This document shows positions 32,859-38,088 of a DNA stretch of 38,088 nucleotides, piece after piece. The position numbers and the translations under genes are program-made. Origin of the DNA: Myxococcales bacterium (GTDB lineage: Bacteria > Myxococcota_A > Polyangia > Fen-1088); assembly GCA_003158735.1 (NCBI GenBank), contig PMLB01000412.1, positions 7,235 through 45,322 on the forward strand, given 5' to 3'. Within the stretch, counting starts at the first letter, position 1, and the number at the start of each line of letters is the position of its first letter. The notes under the pieces are model-generated. The model was not told the origin of the DNA and made no database searches. It saw nothing but the letters and a program-made list of their open reading frames with translations.

Positions 32859-33679
32859 CTACTGAGGTTCCCGGGGCTGGTGCGGAAGCGCTCGGCCGCG
32901 CGAGCCCTAACCCGACCGTAGTCGCTCCAACTCTCGCCGCGGAGCACGCGGCGTGATTTGTCGGTTCCGGGGTGTTGCGGGTTGGTGACTGGGTCGGGGC
33001 CGTACTCTTCATAACTATCAGCGGTCCATTCCGCCACGTTCCCGGCCATGTCCAGAAGACCGAAGGGGCTGGCGCCCTGCGGATAGCTGCCCACGGGTGC
33101 TGTGCATTCCCAGCCGTCCTCGTCCCCGAACGTGTTCGCCCTGTCTGGGGTCAGCGCCTGGTTGCCCCATGGGTACCTGCGACCATCGTTGCCGCGGGCC
33201 GCATACTCCCATTCGGCCTCGGAAGGCAAGCGGCCGCCGGTCCATTTGCAATACGCATTGGCGTCGTACCAATCCACGAAGTTGATAGGATGCTGGTCGA
33301 AGCCCTCTCTTCCCCAGGTGCAATACTGATTGCATTCGTCCTCGCGGGTTCGGCATTCGCCTGCCTGCACGCAGGCACGGTAGGCGGCGACGGTCACCTC
33401 GGTCTTGTCGATGCAGTAGGGTAACAGCGTCACCTGGTGCACGGGCCTCTCGTCGGCGTCCCCATCGTCGGCGCCCATTAGGAAGGTCCCGCCGGGGATG
33501 AGCACCTGGTTCAGCGCACAGGCCGACTGAGCGGGCGGACGCGTAGCTGCGGAGACAGCCTCTGCTTTTGGCTCTTTGGGGCGCGACGACGCGCATCCGG
33601 ACTGGAAAACCAGTGGCTGGCCGACCAGCGCAAGACCGATCAAGACGGGCAAGCATGGTGACCGAGGCAAGACTGGCAT
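32819..33679 (-). CDS. FGE-sulfatase (SUMF1) domain lipoprotein
   Basis: 286 residues from ATG 33677-33679. The signal is 'PVLIGLALVGQ' and 'VFQSGCASSR', lipid Cys29. From about residue 60 it is a formylglycine-generating-enzyme-like domain: 'IPGGTFLMGADDGD', 'VHQVTLLPYCIDKTEVT', 'PINFVDWYDANAYCKW', 'RLPSEAEWEYAARG', 'YPWGN', 'LLDMAGNVAEWTAD', 'RVLRGESWSD' and 'FFGFRCASA'. The paired cysteines of true FGE active sites are not kept: the region before 'GFRC' reads 'RARAAERFRTSPGN' without Cys. It is probably a non-catalytic or differently functioning member. These are abundant in Myxococcota and often accompany kinases or surface proteins. A tail relic of a second copy lies just upstream. Confidence 0.9.
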   Translation of the reverse strand: MPVLPRSPCLPVLIGLALVGQPLVFQSGCASSRPKEPKAEAVSAATRPPAQSACALNQVLIPGGTFLMGADDGDADERPVHQVTLLPYCIDKTEVTVAAYRACVQAGECRTREDECNQYCTWGREGFDQHPINFVDWYDANAYCKWTGGRLPSEAEWEYAARGNDGRRYPWGNQALTPDRANTFGDEDGWECTAPVGSYPQGASPFGLLDMAGNVAEWTADSYEEYGPDPVTNPQHPGTDKSRRVLRGESWSDYGRVRARAAERFRTSPGNLSSFFGFRCASAAKM

Positions 33680-33760
33680 GGCCGCAATCTCTCACGCCGC
33701 CAGCGGCCCTCACAAGCCAGGCTACAGCTTCGCCGCGCTTGCACAGCGGAATCCGAGGGT
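33657..33760. repeat. Gene-end/leader repeat, copy 2
   Basis: This partner of 32755-32858 spans the FGE-like gene's leader, its upstream spacer and the tail of a lost FGE-like gene ('FRCASAAKL'). Same order and spacing as copy 1. The spacer's 'tctcacg' block also occurs near 28850. Confidence 0.75.
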
Positions 33761-33784
33761 GTAGCTGAGCGGCGACGGTTGCGG
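33722..33784 (-). pseudogene. C-terminal relic of a second FGE-sulfatase-like gene
   Basis: The minus strand reads 'PSPLSYTLGFRCASAAKL' and TAG 33722-33724, matching 'SSFFGFRCASAAKM' of the intact gene 45 bp downstream. Upstream coding sequence ends within about 20 codons at a stop. A tandem FGE-like pair once existed here, and only the tail of the upstream member survives. Confidence 0.7.
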
Positions 33785-33787
33785 CGC

Positions 33788-33856
33788 CTACCCGCCCTCG
33801 CACTTGGCGCGGTCGACCATGGGAACGAAGAGCCCCGGCTTCTGCCGCGCAGGAAG
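33788..33856 (-). pseudogene. Possible N-terminal scrap of a ferredoxin-like gene
   Basis: The frame reads 'LPARQKPGLFVPMVDRAKCEGG' in two overlapping parts, then TAG at 33788-33790. 'VDRAKCEG' is how many bacterial-type 4Fe-4S ferredoxins begin before the CxxC cluster. The cluster itself is absent because the sequence switches to the FGE-like tail. The match is short, so this is tentative. Confidence 0.3.
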
Positions 33857-33947
33857 TAGACCCGTACATCCTTCGAGCGCCAGGAGTGAGCAGAGTCACT
33901 ATGGGGGGAGATAGCAGCCGCAGTCATCGACCTGACGTGCATCGCAC

Positions 33948-35831
33948 CTACTTGTCCTTGCCGGGCGCGCTCAGCTTGGGCAGTTTGTCGCCAGCTCCCG
34001 GTTCGTAGGTGCCGGTGACATCGCCATCGGCATTGATGTGACCTCGCCGCCAGACATAGACTGGCCTGCCCGAACAATCGCGGTCTATTGCCACAATGGC
34101 TAGGAAGCGCGCCTTGTCACGCTCTCCGTCCGAGATGAAATCAAAGCGCATCCCTGCGGAGTCATCTGGCGGCGTGAAATTCAAAGACCGCCACGGTTCA
34201 CCTTGCCAGCCAGACTCTGGCGGGCAAGCGCCCTGTGCCTTGCAGCAGTCGGGGGTGAAACTGAAGGCGGGTTTGCCTGGGAACCTAGGGGGCAAACGTG
34301 CCCCCATGCCATCCACCCTGTCAGTCTCGTAGAAGGTCAGGGCTCCGGCCCACATCTTGTTGAGAGCCCCGATCGCCGTCGTCTGCGTATCGCTGTCGAG
34401 TTGCCTCCAGTCAGCCGAATGCTCCGCCTTCTCGTCGCCCTCACCTGCGCCCGCCTGATTGTGATCGCTCGGCCGTGAGTTTCCCTTCTGTGCTCTCGCC
34501 GCGATGTCGGCCAGCCAAGGAGGCTCCGCGCCCTGCCACAGGGCCACGGGACCCGCCTCATCCGTCCACCCCGACAGATACCAGCCCTCGCGCGCCTGCG
34601 TAAGACGCCAGAGTTCCCACTGGCGGCTGCCTGGACTGGATGCGAGCAGCAGAAGGCCGTCGTCATACGCCGACTGGACCAGGTACGCCGGGCTGGGCTT
34701 GTCCTGCTGCCGCTTCGTCTCGATCCCACCTCTGCCTATGTGAACTTCGGCGATATCGAATCCGTTCACGGGGAATACGACTGAGGCTTTCCAGGAGCCA
34801 ATCAGGCTGGGCGGAATCGCGGAAACAACCAAGGGCGTTAGAGCAACGGCGTTGCTCTTGTTTCCCAGAGCCAACACGCGGTTGTTCATTGGTACGAGCA
34901 CCACATCCCTGGCCTCGGAATCACCTTGGCGCAGTCGCAGGGCAAAACTGGGCTCGGCATTCACCTTCTTCAAGTGAATCGTGCGGGATGTGGCGCCCAG
35001 CTCCACCAAATCACAGCCAGCAGCGACGCATTTCAGGTCGTAGGCTTCGCGACCTGCAAAGTAGATGAGTGATTGCCTCTGCAACTGTTCAAGGCTCAGC
35101 GCCTTGGTGCCCGATGCGTGGCTGTCGACGAACAGAACCAATCCTTCCCCGGGAACCGAAAGACCCAGCAGCCCGTTTTGCGCCACCAGGGTCAGATGCG
35201 TGCCCTCTCCCTTGTCGGAGATGCGCATACGCGGCAATGCATCCCCGCGATTCTGCAACCATGCCGCGGAGAACGTCTTCTTCGGGTCCCAAGTGGAAGA
35301 GATGGACACACTTCCTGAGGAGACTTGCAAGGCTTCCACGTTCTTCGACAGCTTGGAAATGCCGGGCACACACGTCCACTGCCCCTGCAAGCTGGAGGGC
35401 ACATCCCGCAGCCTGACAATCTCAGACCCCTGCTTCTCGTCATCGGGAAAAATCCAGCCTCGGCCTTCGTCCAGGACCAGAAGCTGGGCCTCGAAGTCTC
35501 TCTCTCGCGGCTCTCGGTTGGCCAAGTGCCACAGCGGTCCTGTTCCAGCGAATTTGAGGGCTACTGTATTCCGTTCCTCGAGGTTCTGCATGACAAGGGA
35601 TGGGCTGCCGTTGGTGATCTCCAGGGTTGCCACGCCGTGGGGGCGGCTAGCCAGCCGGATTGCGTATTGTCCATCCGGCAACGGCGCGCCGCCAACACCG
35701 CCCCGAGCCGTCGCGCCCTCCGCGGAAGGAACGGATGTCGATGGGGATGCCGGTTGCGGTCCTGAGTGTCCGCAAGCGGAAGAGCAGAATATCGAGAAAA
35801 AGGCGAGTTCAAGTCGTCGGCTGGTAAACAT
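33948..35831 (-). CDS. Large lipoprotein with a type-IV-pilin-like C-terminal domain
   Basis: 627 residues from ATG 35829-35831; the signal ends 'IFCSSACGH', lipid Cys20. Residues ~45-420 are beta-rich ('GRGWIFPDDEKQGSEIV', 'LQGQWTCV', 'LLGLSVPGEGLVLFV') and related to the protein at 29374-30852. The last ~150 residues are different: 'MWAGALTFYETDRVDG', 'LPPRFPGKPAFSFTPDCC', 'CPPESGWQGEPWRSLNF', 'FLAIVAIDRDCSG' and 'DVTGTYEPGAG'. This is the order of elements in the globular head of myxobacterial type IV pilin-like proteins, but without the N-terminal prepilin helix. A lipid-anchored pilin-head fusion is unusual. The tail also occurs as a relic at 17937-18020. Function unknown; surface adhesion is a guess. 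Confidence 0.8.
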   Translation of the reverse strand: MFTSRRLELAFFSIFCSSACGHSGPQPASPSTSVPSAEGATARGGVGGAPLPDGQYAIRLASRPHGVATLEITNGSPSLVMQNLEERNTVALKFAGTGPLWHLANREPRERDFEAQLLVLDEGRGWIFPDDEKQGSEIVRLRDVPSSLQGQWTCVPGISKLSKNVEALQVSSGSVSISSTWDPKKTFSAAWLQNRGDALPRMRISDKGEGTHLTLVAQNGLLGLSVPGEGLVLFVDSHASGTKALSLEQLQRQSLIYFAGREAYDLKCVAAGCDLVELGATSRTIHLKKVNAEPSFALRLRQGDSEARDVVLVPMNNRVLALGNKSNAVALTPLVVSAIPPSLIGSWKASVVFPVNGFDIAEVHIGRGGIETKRQQDKPSPAYLVQSAYDDGLLLLASSPGSRQWELWRLTQAREGWYLSGWTDEAGPVALWQGAEPPWLADIAARAQKGNSRPSDHNQAGAGEGDEKAEHSADWRQLDSDTQTTAIGALNKMWAGALTFYETDRVDGMGARLPPRFPGKPAFSFTPDCCKAQGACPPESGWQGEPWRSLNFTPPDDSAGMRFDFISDGERDKARFLAIVAIDRDCSGRPVYVWRRGHINADGDVTGTYEPGAGDKLPKLSAPGKDK

Positions 35832-35931
35832 GAGGCGGAGAATCGTATACGAAAGTCACAACCCAGGAGCACCTTTCTTCGGCGGGAGAGCCAGGAGCTG
35901 GCCGCGCGCCTCGCGACCTGTGCCTGCGCGC

Positions 35932-36150
35932 TACACCTTGCCCGTTCGCACAGCCCTGATCGAAACCACCGACAACACGGGCACCGTGGACATCGTGGCC
36001 ACGGGCCTCCTCAACGGCAATGCCGTGGTTCACGAAGAAGCAATCGTCGGGTTCCTCGAAGGACAGGTGATGCTACTCAAGCTCTTCCTGGACGTCGAAG
36101 GTGTAGTCGATCCATGCGCTGCCGACCCGACAAAGACCTGCACGGCAAAT
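35932..36150 (+). pseudogene. Internal/C-terminal fragment of a secreted protein
   Basis: The plus strand encodes 'RTALIETTDNTGTVDI', 'GNAVVHEEAIVGFLEGQ', 'MLLKLFL' and 'DPCAADPTKTCTAN'. This is a beta-strand-rich stretch followed by the C-x6-C motif frequent in Polyangia lipoproteins. There is no signal peptide or start in the preceding 100 bp (promoter region of the divergent lipoprotein), and the frame loses coding character at about 36150. It then runs antisense into the WXXGXW gene. A relic trapped between two minus-strand genes. Confidence 0.5.
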
Positions 36151-36187
36151 GAGCACCTCGGAGCTGTTCTCCAGGCCCCCGACCGCG

Positions 36188-36511
36188 TCAGCGATGCGGG
36201 CGCCATTCGCCGCGGTGCCAATCGTGGTGATCCTCGTGCCGCTCCCAGCGGCCGGGGACCCACTCGTGGCCGCGGCGCGCGTGCAGGTAGCGCCCGCGCG
36301 TCCAGACGTAACGGTGGTGCCGCCAGCCGTAGTGGCCGCTGTCCCAGACGTAGCCCCGACGCTCCACCACGCGCTCTTCGCGCGCGGCCGGCGGCTCGTC
36401 GCGCCCGGCGTGAATGATCAGCACTGCTGCCTGCGCCGTTGGAGCCGCCAGCGCCGAAATTCCCAGGCTCGAAAGCGCCAACCCTGCCAGTCCCAATTTC
36501 CAATTCGTCAT
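36188..36511 (-). CDS. Secreted WXXGXW-repeat protein
   Basis: 107 residues from ATG 36509-36511 with an AAAGGA site. The Sec signal 'LGLAGLALSSLGISALAAP' with 'TAQA' cleavage is followed by a His/Arg/Trp-rich body: 'RRGYVWDSGHYGWRHHRY', 'WTRGRYLHARRGHEWVPG', 'WERHEDHHDWHRGEW'. This is the 'W..G(H/R)(W/Y)' repeat of the YXWGXW/WXXGXW family, small periplasmic or secreted proteins of unknown role, possibly cell-wall or polyanion binding because of their basic, aromatic surface. Length and layout are normal for the family. It appears monocistronic. Confidence 0.85.
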   Translation of the reverse strand: MTNWKLGLAGLALSSLGISALAAPTAQAAVLIIHAGRDEPPAAREERVVERRGYVWDSGHYGWRHHRYVWTRGRYLHARRGHEWVPGRWERHEDHHDWHRGEWRPHR

Positions 36512-37026
36512 GGTGTCCTTTCGTTTGCCGCTCCTCAAGGGGCGACAAAACCCTGTTGGCGCGTCCCTCGACGAGCGCGCAGTCATCGTCCGCGACCGCG
36601 TCCACCTACAGCACGTTCCGGGCCAACAACGCGATCACAGTGAGTTCGAGCGCTTGCGGCCGTCTGCCCTTTCCCGCGAGCGGCGCATTCAATCAAGATG
36701 GAGGCGCGACCCATTCAGTTTGAATGAGGGCCGACGCGGAACGCGAGCCTGCTTCAGGATGCTCATCGCGTGGCCAGGGTTGGAATCGGGGCGGATGAAG
36801 CGCAAAGGACATACGAAGCTGATGTCGATGTCGTGCCGGCCTCTTCTACGCGCCTGCTCTCTGGTGGCTATTAACCATTAACCAGCGGGTCGGCAGTAGG
36901 TGGAATGGGGTAGCACCACGGAGTCGAACCCGATTTAATAGAAAAGCGGCCCAAGACCGGCCTGACCTATTAAACGCGCTCTCTGGCTGTTAAACGCTCT
37001 CTGCTGCTCTCTCCCCAGTGGACCCC
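36512..37026. other. Intergenic region without a confident gene
   Basis: It starts with the WXXGXW gene's upstream region. A plus-strand frame ending at 36723 ('STYSTFRANNAITVSSSACG') might be the scrap of a secreted protein, but it is too short to call. Near 36965-37020 'ttaaacgc' and 'ctctctg' recur as short direct repeats. The 'ggagtcgaacccg' near 36920 only superficially recalls a tRNA T-arm. Confidence 0.35.
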
Positions 37027-37110
37027 GCAGAGAGCACGCGGAGCCCAGATCAGCCGCTCTCGCGCCAGGGACAGTGATCTCTACGAAAGCCACCACCGTG
37101 GGCACCGGCC
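37027..37110. repeat. Dispersed intergenic element, copy B (partner at 259-344)
   Basis: It shares 'gagagcacgc', 'gatcagcc', 'cgaaagccacc' and 'gtgggc' in order with copy A at the other end of the window. Here it precedes an IS3-like integrase start by ~200 bp, which makes a link to that element plausible. Confidence 0.45.
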
Positions 37111-37306
37111 CAGCCGACTCGCGCAGCTGCCCGCGAATACAGGCCAAGAAGCGCGATGCCTCGACGGGGCAATGGGGCGTCGCAGTTAAATCGAAACCCC
37201 TGTACGCCGCAAATACTCCGAGCGGACCTGGAAATGGCGGGGATCTTGTCTGTGCTCGTGCCGCAAGGAACCAGGACGGGAGCAAACGGCAGGGTACTCT
37301 TGCCCG

Positions 37307-37414
37307 ATGCTTCGGGAAGTCACAAAAGCCGTTCTCGCCACGCTACGCGACACGCTCCGCTCGCGCGCCGCGCTCGTGGCCGAGAACACCTTGCTGAGAC
37401 AGCAGGTCACAGTC
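37307..37414 (+). mobile_element. N-terminal relic of an IS3-like/rve integrase
   Basis: ATG 37307 opens 'MLREVTKAVLATLRDTLR' and 'SRAALVAENTLLRQQ', the typical start of integrase-core transposases of the 'LRSRA.L.AEN..LRQQL.VL' type. After 'QVTV' the similarity ends abruptly and the frame continues as unrelated sequence from the next gene. The DDE catalytic core is absent. A broken insertion sequence. Confidence 0.65.
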
Positions 37415-37430
37415 CCAACCGAGACCGAGA

Positions 37431-37670
37431 ATGGCATCCGCATCTTCGGTCACCCAGGCGACAGGAGCCAAGCCAGCGACGTCAAAGAAGGTAAAGAAGG
37501 CCACGCCGAAAGTTGCGCGTGCGCGGAAACTACAAGGGCAGTGCTTGGGTGCCTTGAAATCGCTCACAGGCGCGGACAGAGCAAAGGTGAAGCAGACCGC
37601 TGCGGAGAAGGGCGTTGCCGAGGGCGTGAAGCTCGCGCTGTCGATGAAGAAGGGGAAGGCCGGGACATAG
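37431..37670 (+). CDS. Small Lys/Ala-rich basic protein
   Basis: 79 residues from ATG 37431, ending TAG 37668-37670. The first 30 residues are an Ala/Lys/Thr tail ('KPATSKKVKKATPKVARA'), followed by an amphipathic helical part ('GALKSLTGADRAKVKQ', 'EKGVAEGVKLALSMKKGK'). The strong positive charge suggests nucleic-acid binding, as in small histone H1-like bacterial proteins, but no family is recognised. The preceding 17 bp directly follow the integrase relic, so its promoter may have been lost. It could be expressed or a remnant; coding composition favours a genuine gene. Confidence 0.5.
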   Translation: MASASSVTQATGAKPATSKKVKKATPKVARARKLQGQCLGALKSLTGADRAKVKQTAAEKGVAEGVKLALSMKKGKAGT

Positions 37671-38007
37671 CTATGGCTGGTCGGCCCCTGGGGAAGATCT
37701 CAACGCGAACTGACCGAGGACAGCGCGGCGACATCGAGGATGGCAACTTACCACCGGGTAGATCAACGGCATGACCGACGCGTGCATGACCGACGGGCCC
37801 CTGCAAAGCAACTCAATCAACATGATGTGCGACCTCGGTCAATCTGGTGGAGCATGGGGGCCGGCAAGTCACTCAGCCTTGCGGGCTCGGGACTTTTGGC
37901 GACCTGACGGATGGCCTCGCGATTGCAAATTGGACACCCCATGAGGCTCCCATGACGCAATCACCACCGCCCGTCGCGACCTGCAACTCCAGCTTTTCTG
38001 TGCGGTC
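37671..38007. other. 337-bp gap, nothing recognised
   Basis: No coding frame with protein-like composition, no hairpin with T-run and no relic was identified. It presumably includes the promoter of the LemA-like gene, but no clear ribosome site precedes 38008. Confidence 0.35.
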
Positions 38008-38088
38008 ATGAAGCGCAACACGATTGTCCTGCTCGGGGTGGCGGTATTTCTCGTCATTGCTGGTCTGTCCTGCGTGTCGGCCTACAAC
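38008..38088 (+). CDS. LemA-family membrane protein, N-terminus only (runs off window)
   Basis: ATG 38008 begins 'MKRNTIVLLGVAVFLVIAG' and 'LSCVSAYN', then the window ends. A short basic start, one transmembrane helix and 'AYN' directly after it are the opening of LemA proteins, whose next residues would be a four-helix bundle exposed outside the membrane. Only 27 residues are visible, so the call rests on this pattern; any single-pass protein with a similar anchor is the alternative. Confidence 0.55.
   Translation, partial: MKRNTIVLLGVAVFLVIAGLSCVSAYN

Noticed and set aside
36905-36960. tRNA-like T-arm 'ggagtcgaacccg' on the minus strand
   Set aside because: The T-stem pairs only three bases, and no acceptor, D or anticodon arms can be folded around it.

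Overview
The window is GC-rich and reads as chromosome of a Myxococcota bacterium, most likely Polyangia-like. This is inferred from myxobacterial Cys-rich disulfide repeats, lipoproteins with long Gly/Thr/Ala-Ser linkers, an AgmX/PglI C-terminal domain protein, and many unique lipoproteins. No rRNA, tRNA or CRISPR array was found.

Layout. (1) 1-2970: the end of a Cys-rich repeat protein, an FG-GAP relic, an intact Cys-rich lipoprotein and a decapitated relative of it. (2) 2973-7506: a diadenylate cyclase of DacZ-like layout (c-di-AMP synthesis), a secreted GH53 endo-galactanase lipoprotein and a second Gly/Ser-linker lipoprotein. (3) 7507-10130: a gene graveyard holding a small-protein 5' relic, a serpin C-terminus, a Cys-rich C-terminus, a 158-codon gene split by one in-frame TAA, an IS1380-like relic and a perfect 32-bp palindrome. 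(4) 10143-15551: a probable defence/mobile island with an intact STAND (NLR-like) ATPase with TPR-like C-terminus, a frameshifted TIR-like start coupled to it through ATGA, a tyrosine-recombinase C-terminus, an intact tandem SLATT/DUF4231 membrane protein whose ATGA-coupled partner is cut off, and two small minus-strand genes. (5) 15807-18020: a broken Kelch lipoprotein, a small Ala/Gln-rich protein, a DUF1998 fragment joined in frame to a frameshifted protein-L-isoaspartate methyltransferase, and a 27-codon tail of a pilin-like lipoprotein. (6) 18201-25926: the overlapping pair alpha-2-macroglobulin lipoprotein plus pbpC (PBP1C), the best conserved functional unit here. (7) 26124-35831: a minus-strand series of envelope proteins (HEAT repeat, AgmX/PglI, two related beta-rich lipoproteins, PQQ-type propeller, FGE-sulfatase-like lipoprotein) with recycled leader sequences. 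(8) 35932-38088: another lipoprotein relic, a WXXGXW-repeat protein, an IS3-like integrase N-terminus, a small Lys-rich protein and the start of a LemA-like gene that leaves the window.

How they fit together. A2M and PBP1C should act together in the periplasm: PBP1C repairs peptidoglycan and A2M traps proteases that enter through a damaged envelope. The STAND ATPase, TIR relic and SLATT protein look like parts of anti-phage conflict systems that were rearranged after arrival. The most striking property of the window is the density of short but recognisable gene relics, mostly 3' ends, several of which have intact or partial relatives elsewhere in the same 38 kb.
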